From Shimia marina (GTDB lineage: Bacteria > Pseudomonadota > Alphaproteobacteria > Rhodobacterales > Rhodobacteraceae): a stretch of DNA of 64,000 nt. Numbering within the stretch: the stretch's first letter is position 1; each line of letters starts with the position of its first letter. The position numbers and the translations under genes are program-made. The stretch spans positions 1 to 64,000 of the forward strand of contig NZ_CYPW01000004.1 in assembly GCF_001458175.1 (NCBI RefSeq), in the 5' to 3' direction. Below are positions 24,697-33,228 of the stretch, piece after piece. The notes under the pieces are model-generated. The model was not told the origin of the DNA and made no database searches. It was given only the letters and a program-made list of their open reading frames with translations.

Positions 24697-24894
24697 CGGG
24701 GCGCAGGGGCTTTGCCCCGTCACAGCAGGCTGTGACTCCCCAGGATATTTAGGGTCAAATGAAGGACGCCCCGGTCCTCTCAGACCAGGGCGCTTCACTT
24801 GACGCGGCCATCGGCATCCCTGCCTGTACCGCAGGGGGTATTGTTTGCGCGCTTGGTTAACAAAGCCTTACTTCATTTGACCCCAAATATCCTC
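24696..24894. repeat. Stem-loop cluster with 23-bp near-perfect inverted repeat
   Basis: AGGATATTTAGGGTCAAATG... at 24742-24764 is repeated in inverse orientation at 24872-24894 with 22 of 23 bases identical, around 107 bases. Just before it come two perfect hairpins: ACGGGGC/GCCCCGT (24696-24702 with 24714-24720) and GTCACAG/CTGTGAC (about 24719-24736). No transposase is present. It resembles intergenic REP-like elements I know from Rhodobacteraceae; it may also terminate hisD and the convergent SDR gene. Confidence 0.65.
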
Positions 24895-24929
24895 GCCGAA
24901 GGCATAAAGGTGCTTGGCCTTGGGGCGGA

Positions 24930-25700
24930 TCAGTAGTGGCTGGTATAACCGCCATCCACCGCCCAGATTTGCCCGGTCACATAACTGGCGGCGGGGCTGG
25001 CGAGAAAGAGGATGGCGGGGGCAAGCTCTTCTGGAGCGCCCCAGCGTTTGAGAGATGTGGCATTTTCCAGTTTTCTGGCCAGCGCAGGATCTTTGGCCGC
25101 TTCCGCATTGGGGGTGGTTTTGAAAAAGCCCGGCGCGATGGCGTTGACGTTGATGCCATCGGTGCCGAGCTCTGCGGCGAGGGCCTTTGTCATGCCGTTG
25201 AGGCCCGCTTTGGCAGCGGTATAGGCAGCATCGCCAGCCTGAGCGATCAGCCCGGCAATGGAGGAAATGTTGACGATGCGTCCATAGCCCTTGGTGGCCA
25301 TCTGTGTTGCGGCCATTTGGCAGAGTTGGAAAGGGGCGATGAGATCCACATCCATCATGCGGGTGAGATCCGCATGTGTAAACGCCGGCAGCGCCCGGCG
25401 GTCGCGCAGGCCCACGTTGTTGACCAGAATGTCGAGGCCGCCGTGCTCTGCGAGTATTTTGAAAGCCTCCGCTCGGGCGCTGTGATCAGTGACGTCAAAG
25501 GGCAGCGCATGCGCTGTTTGGCCCGCGTCTGTGAGTGTCTTGGCGATGTCCTGACAGTGGGTCTCTGTGCGGCCATTGATCCAGACATGTGCGCCCGCCT
25601 GTGCCAGAAGCTCTGCGGCGGCGCGGCCCAGCCCATCGGTGCTGCCGGTGATCAGGGCGTTTTGACCGGACAGGTCGAAACAGGGGAGGGGCTGTGGCAT
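24930..25700 (-). CDS. Short-chain dehydrogenase/reductase
   Basis: A 256-residue classical SDR. It has the cofactor motif TGSTDGLG, NNVG, catalytic Ser in INISSIAG-like VNISSIAG, YTAAK active site and the closing ASYVTGQIWAVDGGYTSHY. The gluconate 5-dehydrogenase-like subfamily is the nearest match I can name, but substrate is unproven. AGGAG lies nine bases before the ATG. It is on the opposite strand to the surrounding housekeeping genes, next to the inverted repeat, and looks like an insertion into the hisD-UPF0262 interval. Confidence 0.92.
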   Translation of the reverse strand: MPQPLPCFDLSGQNALITGSTDGLGRAAAELLAQAGAHVWINGRTETHCQDIAKTLTDAGQTAHALPFDVTDHSARAEAFKILAEHGGLDILVNNVGLRDRRALPAFTHADLTRMMDVDLIAPFQLCQMAATQMATKGYGRIVNISSIAGLIAQAGDAAYTAAKAGLNGMTKALAAELGTDGINVNAIAPGFFKTTPNAEAAKDPALARKLENATSLKRWGAPEELAPAILFLASPAASYVTGQIWAVDGGYTSHY

Positions 25701-25863
25701 GGTCTTTGGCTCCTGTTGCTGTGGTGTTCGATCTGGCGCGGATCAGATGGGGCTGTCAATTGGCAACGTTGCGCGGATCCTGCATCAGACGCGGCGTGCC
25801 GCATGGACAAGCTTGCGCTGGCTGCGTTAGTCATGGGGTATCGCAATTCTTTAAGAGACAGCC

Positions 25864-26343
25864 ATGTCCCGGATCAGCCACATTCAGATCGATGACCGAA
25901 ACCTGCCGCCGCCGACGCCTGAGATTGATCAGGAGCGTAAAGTGGCCATTTTTGATCTGCTGGAAGACAATAGTTTTTCCTTGCCCAGGCGCGATGATCG
26001 TGTGGTGCCGGAGGGGCCGTTTTCTGTGGATTTGGCCATTCGTGACCGGCGCTTGGTGTTTGATGTGGCCTCTGAAGGTGGCGAGAAAGCGGCGGAGTTT
26101 CATCTGAGCCTGTCGCCTTTCCGCCAAGTGGTAAAGGACTACTGGGCCATCTGTGAGAGCTATTTTGATGCGGTGAAAAACTTGCCGCCGAGCCAAATTG
26201 AAACCATCGACATGGCGCGGCGTGGGATCCACAACGAAGGCGCGCGGGTGTTGCAGGAGCGGCTGGAAGGCAAGGCAGAGGTGGATACGGATACGGCCCG
26301 TCGCCTGTTCACGCTGATTTGCGTTCTGCATTTCGGAGGGTGA
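25864..26343 (+). CDS. UPF0262 family protein
   Basis: A 159-residue cytoplasmic protein of the alphaproteobacterial UPF0262 family, recognised by MSRISHIQIDDRNLPPPTPE and the C-terminal GARVLQERLEGKAEVDTDTARRLF. No function is known. It is followed at once by the phosphatase gene, whose ribosome-binding site lies in its last codons. Confidence 0.92.
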   Translation: MSRISHIQIDDRNLPPPTPEIDQERKVAIFDLLEDNSFSLPRRDDRVVPEGPFSVDLAIRDRRLVFDVASEGGEKAAEFHLSLSPFRQVVKDYWAICESYFDAVKNLPPSQIETIDMARRGIHNEGARVLQERLEGKAEVDTDTARRLFTLICVLHFGG

Positions 26344-26348
26344 GGCGC

Positions 26349-26843
26349 GTGTCAGGGGAGGGTCAAACGCAGCTTCAGTCTCAGCCATTGCCCCAATCGA
26401 TTCTGTTTTGCTGTGATCAGAACGCCGTACGCTCGCCCATGGCTGAGGGCATCATGAAAAAATTCTACGGCCACGATGTCTATGTGCAATCCGCGGGTAT
26501 CCGGAGTGATCTGGATATTGATGGCTTTGCCATCGCCGTCTGTGCGGAAATTGGCGTGGAACTTGATCGCCACCGTACCCGTAGCTTTGAGGAGATGGAA
26601 AAGCGCGGGGATGAGATGTCCAGCTTTGACATGGTGGTGGCGCTGACACCGGCGAGTCGCGCTGAAGCCGAAAAGCTCACCCGCTTTGACCATCTTGATC
26701 TGGAATTTTGGCCGGTCTCTGATCCAAGTGGCGCACAGGCCGGAGATGCGCGTGAGGCCAAGCTGGCGGCCTATCGCACGGCGCGTGATGAGATCGTGGC
26801 CTATCTGGAAGCACGCTGGGGCCTGCCGATTGCCTCACAATAA
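26349..26843 (+). CDS. Low-molecular-weight phosphatase family protein
   Basis: A 164-residue protein of the LMW tyrosine phosphatase / arsenate reductase fold. The P-loop is CDQNAVRS (C-x5-R-S) near residue 21, with the acidic DPSG segment near residue 128 where the general-acid Asp would be. I start at the GTG at 26349 because GGAGGG (26335-26340) is eight bases upstream. It is coupled with UPF0262, a pairing usual in Rhodobacterales. The substrate is unknown. Confidence 0.88.
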   Translation: MSGEGQTQLQSQPLPQSILFCCDQNAVRSPMAEGIMKKFYGHDVYVQSAGIRSDLDIDGFAIAVCAEIGVELDRHRTRSFEEMEKRGDEMSSFDMVVALTPASRAEAEKLTRFDHLDLEFWPVSDPSGAQAGDAREAKLAAYRTARDEIVAYLEARWGLPIASQ

Positions 26844-27040
26844 CGCGCGTGAGCACGCGCTTTACGAGCGCGCTATGACAGGAAGATACCCTCCCTTGCT
26901 GGGCGCGGAATGTGCGTCCCTGTGGCAATTCTCCGGATAATTCGGGTTCTTTTGTTATTGGACCTTGAAAAAAAGGGAGAAAGCCCTCATTTAGGCGCAC
27001 ATCCTGCAGAATGCTGCGGGAGCAAACCAAAGGAGAGACC

Positions 27041-27259
27041 ATGGCGAAGGAAGAACTGCTCGAATTTCCCGGTGTCGTGAAGGAACTCCTGCCAAATGCG
27101 ACGTTTCGGGTCGAGCTGGAAAACGGCCATGAGATCATCGCACATACGGCAGGGAAGATGCGCAAGAACCGCATCCGTGTTCTGGCTGGCGACAAGGTTC
27201 AAGTCGAGATGACCCCTTACGATCTGACCAAAGGTCGGATCAACTACCGCTTTAAATAA
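27041..27259 (+). CDS. infA: Translation initiation factor IF-1
   Basis: A 72-residue S1/OB-fold protein, [20 protein letters not shown]..., that binds the ribosomal A site during initiation. The ribosome-binding site AAAGGAGAGACC before the ATG at 27041 is strong and fixes the start. The ~197-base gap upstream is gene-free and probably carries its promoter. Confidence 0.98.
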   Translation: MAKEELLEFPGVVKELLPNATFRVELENGHEIIAHTAGKMRKNRIRVLAGDKVQVEMTPYDLTKGRINYRFK

Positions 27260-27292
27260 GCATTTGCGCGGGCAGAAATGACGAGGTCCGGG

Positions 27293-27868
27293 ATGAAATT
27301 GATCTTGGGCTCAGGCAGTCCGCGCCGCCGGGAATTGCTGGCACAGATTGGGGTTGTGGCGGATGAGGTCCGCCCGCCCGATATCAATGAAGACCCCCAT
27401 AAAAACGAATTGCCGCGCCCTTATTGTGTGCGCATCGCTCATGAAAAGGCGGCGGCTGTTCTCGCTGCCCCTGACGATATTGTGCTCTGTGCGGATACCA
27501 CTGTGGCGCTTGGGCGGCGTATTATGGGGAAACCGGCGGATGCGGCGGAGGCTGCGGCCTTCCTCATGGCGCTGTCAGGGCGTCGGCATCGGGTGATCAC
27601 AGCGGTGGCGGTGAAACGTGGCGATCGGCTGTGGCAGCGCGATGTGGTGAGTGACGTGAAAATGAAGCGGCTCTCCAATGCGGAACTCAATGCCTATCTT
27701 GCCACAGGTGACTGGCAGGGCAAGGCAGGCGGCTATGCCATTCAGGGGCCTGCCGGGGCCTTTATTCCGTGGATCTCCGGATCCTTTACCGGCATTGTCG
27801 GGTTGCCGGTGGCAGAGACCGCAGGGCTTTTGCAGGCCGCAGGCTATCCGCTTTACACAACAGATTAA
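27293..27868 (+). CDS. Maf-like nucleotide pyrophosphatase
   Basis: A 191-residue Maf/YhdE-type protein with the signature [12 protein letters not shown] and ADTTVALG. These enzymes hydrolyse non-canonical nucleoside triphosphates and keep them out of nucleic acids. I start at the ATG at 27293; GAGGTCC lies before it. It lies between infA and the RNase E/G gene in the conserved block. Confidence 0.95.
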   Translation: MKLILGSGSPRRRELLAQIGVVADEVRPPDINEDPHKNELPRPYCVRIAHEKAAAVLAAPDDIVLCADTTVALGRRIMGKPADAAEAAAFLMALSGRRHRVITAVAVKRGDRLWQRDVVSDVKMKRLSNAELNAYLATGDWQGKAGGYAIQGPAGAFIPWISGSFTGIVGLPVAETAGLLQAAGYPLYTTD

Positions 27869-27880
27869 AGGAGCGCGCAG

Positions 27881-28915
27881 ATGAAGGGGCGTCAGATCAT
27901 TCTCGACCATATCAATGGGCGCGAGGCCGCAGCACTTATGGTGGATGGCTTGCTTGACGATCTGTTGATTGAGGGCGATGCGCCGCGTGTCGGCACCATC
28001 TATCGCGCGATTGCAGATCGCCCTGTCAAAGGACAGGGGGGGATGTTTCTGAAAACACCAGATGGCATGGCTTTCCTGCGGCAGGTAAAGGGCCTGGCTC
28101 CGGGCGATCGCATGCTGGTTCAGGTCACGGGATTTGCCGAACCCGGTAAGGCGATACCGGTGACCCAGAAGGTGCTTTTCAAGAGTCGCTATGTGATTGT
28201 GACCCCGGGTGCGCCGGGGGTGAATGTCAGCCGGTCGATCCGCGATGATGATACGCGCGATGCGCTTTTGGCGATTGCCCATGCGGAGGCCGGAGGGCTG
28301 CTGGCGGATGCCAATCTCGGGCTGATTCTGCGGTCGGCCTGCGATGGGGCGGACGCGGAAGAAATTGCTGAGGATATTCGCGCGATGCTGGACCTTTATG
28401 AGGCAGTGATGGCGGATGGTGAGGGAGATGCAGAAATGCTCTCTGAGGGCGATGGCCCGCATGTCTCTGCCTGGCGCGACTGGTCTGAACCTGCGGAGGT
28501 GGTGACCGAGGCGGGAAGTTTTGAAACCCACGGTGTGCTGGATGCGATTGAGATGGCGCAGGGGGCGCAGGTCACGCTTGAGGGCGGCGCATATATGTAT
28601 GTGGAACCCACCCGCGCGTTGGTGGCTGTGGATGTGAACACAGGCCGGGATACCTCGCCAGCGGCAGGCACCAAGGCGAATTTTGCTCTGGCCAAAGCCC
28701 TGCCGCGGGCGTTGCGGGTGCGCGGGCTTGGTGGGCAGATTGTGCTGGATCTGGCCCCTATGGCGAAGAAAGACCGTCGCGGATTTGAAACTGCATTGCG
28801 GGCGGCGTTTAAGCGCGATGTGATCGACACCACTCTGGTGGGGTGGACACCGCTTGGCCATTATGAGCTGCAGCGCAAAAACGCGCGTCCTGCGCTGAGT
28901 GAGGTGCTGAAATGA
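27881..28915 (+). CDS. Ribonuclease E/G family protein
   Basis: A 344-residue protein, shorter than RNase G (about 490) because it lacks most of the S1 domain and the C-terminal zinc-link and small domain. The DNase-I-like catalytic region is kept, with candidate catalytic Asp residues in VAVDVNTGRDTS and IVLDLAPMAKK. The gene has AAAGGAGCGC before its ATG. Its short form is usual in Rhodobacterales beside maf and yacG. Its RNA targets are unknown; a full-length RNase E probably exists elsewhere. Confidence 0.9.
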   Translation: MKGRQIILDHINGREAAALMVDGLLDDLLIEGDAPRVGTIYRAIADRPVKGQGGMFLKTPDGMAFLRQVKGLAPGDRMLVQVTGFAEPGKAIPVTQKVLFKSRYVIVTPGAPGVNVSRSIRDDDTRDALLAIAHAEAGGLLADANLGLILRSACDGADAEEIAEDIRAMLDLYEAVMADGEGDAEMLSEGDGPHVSAWRDWSEPAEVVTEAGSFETHGVLDAIEMAQGAQVTLEGGAYMYVEPTRALVAVDVNTGRDTSPAAGTKANFALAKALPRALRVRGLGGQIVLDLAPMAKKDRRGFETALRAAFKRDVIDTTLVGWTPLGHYELQRKNARPALSEVLK

Positions 28916-29094
28916 GCTGTCCGATCTGTAAGAAGGCGACGGTGCAGTCCTATCGTCCGTTCTGTTCCAAACGCTGTGCAGACATTGATCTGGGCAAGTG
29001 GTTTGGCGGAGAGTACGCGGTGCCATCGCAGGATCCGGAGGAGGCGATTGAGGCTCTGGAAGAGATGGAAAAACAAACTTCGCAGTTGCACTGA
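28912..29094 (+). CDS. yacG: DNA gyrase inhibitor YacG
   Basis: A 60-residue zinc-finger protein with ligands C3, C6, C18 and C22 (MSCPICKKATVQSYRPFCSKRC) and the family motif DIDLGKWFGGEYAVP. YacG binds GyrB and inhibits gyrase in E. coli. The start overlaps the RNase E/G stop by four bases. Confidence 0.96.
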   Translation: MSCPICKKATVQSYRPFCSKRCADIDLGKWFGGEYAVPSQDPEEAIEALEEMEKQTSQLH

Positions 29095-29172
29095 CTTTTT
29101 TGTCTTTTTCCTCTGGACAGCCCTGATTGGCTGACATAGAAGCACCCCACCCAAGGCGAGACGCCTTCCCGT

Positions 29173-29247
29173 GCCCGGGTAGCTCAGGGGTAGAGCAGTG
29201 GATTGAAAATCCTCGTGTCGGTGGTTCGATTCCGCCCCCGGGCACCA
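29173..29247 (+). tRNA. tRNA-Phe (GAA)
   Basis: Cloverleaf with acceptor GCCCGGG/CCCGGGC, D-arm TAGCTCAGGGGTAGAGC, anticodon arm GGATT-GAA-AATCC, T-arm GTGGTTCGATTCCGC and an encoded CCA. Confidence 0.98.
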
Positions 29248-29773
29248 TTTTTACAAAACATAAGAATGCCTTGGTAAATGTGCCTTCCCCATGCTGCGTG
29301 GGCTGGTGCGTTTTTTTGTGGGGGTGCTTTGGTTTTCTGAGGGCGGATTTGGGCTGTATCGTTCAAGGTATGTTGAGTTCCTCTCCAAAAGGCGTCAGAA
29401 GCGAGCGCGTATGCGCTGCCAGGCCTCCTGCAGGTTCGTGAGATTCGATCTTAGGGTCAGAAACTTACGGCAGGTCCTCGCCACGAAATCCACGAAAATG
29501 GAGTTGCCAAAACGCTGGTTTGGAGACGCTGCGTGAATTTACTATTGGATTTTGGATACAATTATTCTACAAGCCTGACAGATGCTGTAGGGAGGGTGCG
29601 GCAGATGTATGGTTTTACGCTGTTGCGCAGGGGGCTTTTGCGCGTTTGCGGGGCGAGACTCCTCCTTTCTGTTCAGATCCCAATACTTTGCGCGCAGGGC
29701 TTTAGCTTTGCCGCACACCAAAAGGGTGCCTTTGGCAGCCGACCCAAAATCTCACAACTTGGAGACGTTGATA
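29248..29773 (+). promoter_or_regulatory. Upstream region of the TRAP operon with GntR operator site 1
   Basis: No gene is seen in these 526 bases. TTGGATACAA at 29552-29561 lies inside a 24-base block (29543-29566) that recurs with one mismatch at 33067-33090 before the DHDPS-like gene. The TRAP promoter is presumably here. Open frames lack ribosome-binding sites. Confidence 0.7.
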
Positions 29774-30772
29774 ATGAAACTTCTGATGAAAACCGCGGCA
29801 GCTGGTGCGCTCGCCATGCTGACCAGCACCGCTGCGTTTGCTGCTGACATCGACCTGCGGTTTGCGGGCGTGTTCCCGATTGATCACCAGGGCACCAAAA
29901 TGATGGAACAGGTGGCTGCAGACGTGAACGCGGCGGGTGTTGGCCTGAACATGACCGTATTCCCAGCCAACCAGCTGGGCTCCGGTGAGGCGCTTTTTGA
30001 AGACGTGGCACGCGGCAACATCGATTTCGCCTCTGCGTTCATCTATTCTGACACTGACCCACGTCTGGAATTCCTGTCCATGCCTTTCCTTGTGAGCGGC
30101 TGGGACGATATGGACAGCGTGATGCGCAACCCTGAGTCTGAGTTCAGCAAGATCCTGCAGGAAATCACCGACGAATATGGCGTCAACGTGATTGCGGGCA
30201 ACCCAGAGGGTTTTGTCGGCATCGTGGCCACCAAAGAGCCTAAGAACTGGAACACTCTGGAAGACAAAGGCATGAACATCCGTGTTTGGTCTTCTGCTGT
30301 TCTGAAAGAAATGATCGAAAGCTTTGGCTTCCAGGCGACCACCATGGCATGGGGCGACATCTTCCCTGCGCTGCAGTCTGGCATCGTGGATGGCGCGATC
30401 TGCTGCACCAAGACCGCGACCTATTCCATCTTCGCGAAATCCGATGTGGGCAGCCACTTCATCCAGTACAACACCATTCCTGAGCAGACCTTCTACTACG
30501 GTTCTGAGCGGACTCTGGCGAAGCTGAACGACGAGCAGCGTGCTGTGATCGAAGCCGCGATGAAGAAAGCCTCTGACGATTTCTTCGCATACAACCGTGA
30601 GAATGACTCTGTATTTGAGCAGAAGCTGGTCGACAGCGGCTACACCATCCTGAAGCTCAACGACGAAGAGCAGGCGGCCATGGTTGAGCATGTGCGCACC
30701 AACATCTGGCCAACCATGGAAGGCTCCGTTGGCAAAGACGTGATGGATCGTCTGCTTGCTGCTGGCAAATAA
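29774..30772 (+). CDS. TRAP transporter substrate-binding protein (DctP family)
   Basis: A 332-residue periplasmic binding protein with signal peptide MKLLMKTAAAGALAMLTSTAAFA. DctP hallmarks are seen: a conserved GMNIRVWSSAVLKEMIESFG segment with the ligand-binding Arg and the FPALQSGIVDGA motif. The open frame begins earlier at 29609, but the signal peptide and GGAG box support the ATG at 29774. Together with the next two genes it forms a full TRAP system. A hydroxyproline-type solute is inferred from the neighbouring catabolic genes and shared operators. Confidence 0.95.
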   Translation: MKLLMKTAAAGALAMLTSTAAFAADIDLRFAGVFPIDHQGTKMMEQVAADVNAAGVGLNMTVFPANQLGSGEALFEDVARGNIDFASAFIYSDTDPRLEFLSMPFLVSGWDDMDSVMRNPESEFSKILQEITDEYGVNVIAGNPEGFVGIVATKEPKNWNTLEDKGMNIRVWSSAVLKEMIESFGFQATTMAWGDIFPALQSGIVDGAICCTKTATYSIFAKSDVGSHFIQYNTIPEQTFYYGSERTLAKLNDEQRAVIEAAMKKASDDFFAYNRENDSVFEQKLVDSGYTILKLNDEEQAAMVEHVRTNIWPTMEGSVGKDVMDRLLAAGK

Positions 30773-30854
30773 TTGCCTTAGCTGGGCCGGTGGTCTCCAC
30801 CGGCCCAACCTGTATTCAGCGACAAGCTAACGTGACGCAAAAGAGGCGCGCAGA

Positions 30855-31409
30855 ATGAACATCACAGAGGAACTGCCCAGAGTGATCGGGCTGCCCATGA
30901 AATGGGCTATGATACTTATGAAGATTATCGTGACCATTTCAGGTCTTTTGATGGCCGTGACTTTTGGGCTTGTTGTGATCATCCGCTATGGGTTTAGCGG
31001 GGATCTTTTTGCTTATGAGGAATGGCTTCTGGCTTTCAGCATTGTGGGCTTTTTTGCCGGAGCCGTGCTGGCGTCTGAGCGCAAGTTGCATATCAATGCC
31101 GACATTCTTGGGATCGTGATTACCAACCCCCGCCTGAGCTGGTGGAGGGGGTTTGTTGTCCTGACCATCGAATTGGCTGTGACCCTGTTTATCATATATG
31201 CCTGCTATGTCTCGCTTGCGGATGATTTCTCCTTTCCGCGGTTCCGCTCGACACCTGCTTTGCGCATTCCGTTTGTGTCCTGGCGCATCGCGATCATGAT
31301 TGCCTTTGGCTTCATGTCGATGTTCTCCGCTGCCTATCTCTATGTCCATATCCGCAAGGGCCTTGGCTTGCCATTGAAGTCGGAACGCTCTGAAGAGGCC
31401 ACACAATGA
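30855..31409 (+). CDS. TRAP transporter small permease (DctQ family)
   Basis: A 184-residue protein with four predicted membrane helices, the expected topology and length for DctQ. The family motif is seen in the YEEWLLAFSIVGFFAGAVLA region and the following SERKLHINADI. Its stop overlaps the large permease start by four bases. It scaffolds the large subunit in the inner membrane. Confidence 0.93.
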   Translation: MNITEELPRVIGLPMKWAMILMKIIVTISGLLMAVTFGLVVIIRYGFSGDLFAYEEWLLAFSIVGFFAGAVLASERKLHINADILGIVITNPRLSWWRGFVVLTIELAVTLFIIYACYVSLADDFSFPRFRSTPALRIPFVSWRIAIMIAFGFMSMFSAAYLYVHIRKGLGLPLKSERSEEATQ

Positions 31410-32695
31410 TCATCGTTGGAAGTCTGATTATCGTCTGCGTCATGCTGTTGCTTGGCGTCAGTGTTTATGTGGCCTTTGGGGCTGTGCTGGCCTTTATCGC
31501 TGTGGTTGGGGATCAGTCGATCTCTGGCTATCTGCCTACGGGATCCACGGGGATCCGCTCTCTGGTTCTGCTGGCGATTCCGCTGTTCATGATTGCGGGC
31601 GGTGTGATGGAGAAGGGCCGGATCGCGGCGCCTCTGGTTGCCCTTGCCGAATTGTTCATTGGCCATTTGAAGGGCGGGCTTGCGGCTGCGGCTGTTCTGG
31701 CCTGTGGGGTGTTTGGATCGATCTCCGGGGCGGCAAATGCCACGCTGACTTGTATCGGCGGCATTATGATGCCGCATCTGAAGCGGGCGAATTATCCGGC
31801 AGGGCAATCGGCGGCGCTTTTGGTCTCGGCGAGTCCTCTGGGGCTTTTGATCCCGCCCAGTTCCTCTCACATTCTGTATGGCTGGGTGGCGCAGCAGCAC
31901 GTTCTGAAATGCTTCCTGTCTACGGTGATCCCCGCACTGATTTTGATCACGCTGCTGATCATCACCAACCAGTTCATGCTGCGTAAATATGACAATATCG
32001 AACTGAAAGAGCGGCCAGACCCCTTTATGCCCGCGCTTAAAGCGCAGGGGCGTGTGGCTGGCCCGGCATTGATGATGCCGATCATCATTCTGGGCGGCAT
32101 TTACGGTGGTGTCATGACGCCCACCGAAGCTGCCGGGATTGCCGTGGTCTATGCCATTCCTGTGGCGATTTACTTTTATCGGGGGCTGACATGGAAAACG
32201 CTGGCGCAGACCATTCAGCAGTCTGGCATCACCATTGGTGTGGTGATGGTCATGATTTTCATGGTTGTGATTGTCTCTGACAATCTGATCGCGCAGGGCG
32301 CGCCGCGGATTGCCAAGGATATGGTGTATTCGGTTTCTGACAATCCGATTGTGATCCTGTTGATGATCAATGTGGTGATGATCCTGATTGGCATGCTGAT
32401 GGATGATATTTCCGGTCTGCTGCTCTCCACGCCTATCTTGCTGCCAATTGCACAGAGCGTGGGGATGGATCCGATCCATTTTGCCGCTGTGATTGGGGTG
32501 AACCTTGGCATGGCAAACATCACGCCGCCTACCGCGCCTTTGCTCTATCTGGGGTCGCAGGTGACAGACACGCCGGTTGCGAAGATGCTCTGGCCCACTC
32601 TGATTTTCATCGTGTTTGCCTGGTTGCCGACGCTGATGTTGACCACATTTGTGCCCTCTCTGGCGTTGTGGTTGCCGGAGTTGCTTCTGGGCTAA
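31406..32695 (+). CDS. TRAP transporter large permease (DctM family)
   Basis: A 429-residue membrane protein with about eleven to twelve helices that carries out sodium- or proton-driven transport. Typical blocks are GSISGAANATLTCIGGIMMPHLKR and NLGMANITPPTAPLLYLGSQ. It overlaps the DctQ gene and is followed by a strong terminator, so the three TRAP genes form one operon under the operator at 29552. Confidence 0.95.
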   Translation: MIIVGSLIIVCVMLLLGVSVYVAFGAVLAFIAVVGDQSISGYLPTGSTGIRSLVLLAIPLFMIAGGVMEKGRIAAPLVALAELFIGHLKGGLAAAAVLACGVFGSISGAANATLTCIGGIMMPHLKRANYPAGQSAALLVSASPLGLLIPPSSSHILYGWVAQQHVLKCFLSTVIPALILITLLIITNQFMLRKYDNIELKERPDPFMPALKAQGRVAGPALMMPIIILGGIYGGVMTPTEAAGIAVVYAIPVAIYFYRGLTWKTLAQTIQQSGITIGVVMVMIFMVVIVSDNLIAQGAPRIAKDMVYSVSDNPIVILLMINVVMILIGMLMDDISGLLLSTPILLPIAQSVGMDPIHFAAVIGVNLGMANITPPTAPLLYLGSQVTDTPVAKMLWPTLIFIVFAWLPTLMLTTFVPSLALWLPELLLG

Positions 32696-32721
32696 GACTC
32701 GAGACCTGATCTAAAAATAAC

Positions 32722-32749
32722 AAAAGCCGGCGTTTATGCGCCGGCTTTT
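32722..32749 (+). terminator. Rho-independent terminator of the TRAP operon
   Basis: AAAAGCCGGCG / CGCCGGCTTTT, an 11-bp stem with a 6-base loop and a T run. Confidence 0.92.
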
Positions 32750-32794
32750 ATCGTTTTGGGAGCGGTGTTTTTGGGGTTGTTGTGGAGGTGCCCG

Positions 32795-32890
32795 TCATGA
32801 ATGGGTCAGGATGGTGACCGCCGCGATCATGGCCATGCCTGCGGCGACAAAGCCTGCGTATTCCAGTGCGCCGAGCATTTTCTTGGTCAT
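32795..32890 (-). CDS. 31-residue small membrane protein
   Basis: A very short gene not in longer ORF lists. It begins MTKKMLGALEYAGF and continues with a hydrophobic helix VAAGMAMIAAVTILT, ending THS. An AAGGAG ribosome-binding site lies six bases before the ATG, which is unusually good for a chance ORF. It reads towards the TRAP terminator. I do not recognise a named family; a single-pass inner-membrane microprotein is the likely form. Confidence 0.6.
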   Translation of the reverse strand: MTKKMLGALEYAGFVAAGMAMIAAVTILTHS

Positions 32891-33228
32891 TGTGATTCTC
32901 CTTGTTTGATATCATCGGTGGGCCCGAGGAGACCCACTACGCCCAATTTTTGAGCGCGAGAAGATGATAGTCTGCATCTCCGCTATGCGTGTGCGTGTTG
33001 GCTCCTTGGCTCGGGCGTGGCGATGGTGTGGGCCTGATAAACTTTCTGCGGTCTGCTCAAAAATCTTATTGGATTTTGGATCCAATTATTGTACTTGAAG
33101 GGAGAAGCAGGGTGCCTTCTGCTCTAAGTGTAAAGTTTTGCGCGGTTTTTTAGAAGTCACCCTCGGAGGGCTCTCCTCCTTATCCGATCATGTTCAGGGC
33201 CATGTGCCCCCTTTAGACAGGAGTTCCC
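32891..33228 (+). promoter_or_regulatory. Upstream region of the hydroxyproline operon with GntR operator site 2
   Basis: No gene is seen. The perfect palindrome TTGGATCCAA is at 33076-33085 in the 24-base block (33067-33090) shared with the TRAP upstream region. The promoter for the operon starting at 33229 is expected here. Confidence 0.7.

Noticed and set aside
24742-24894. CRISPR-like or transposon ends at the 23-base inverted repeat
   Set aside because: Only two copies, inverse orientation, no spacer array, no transposase; treated as a REP-like repeat.
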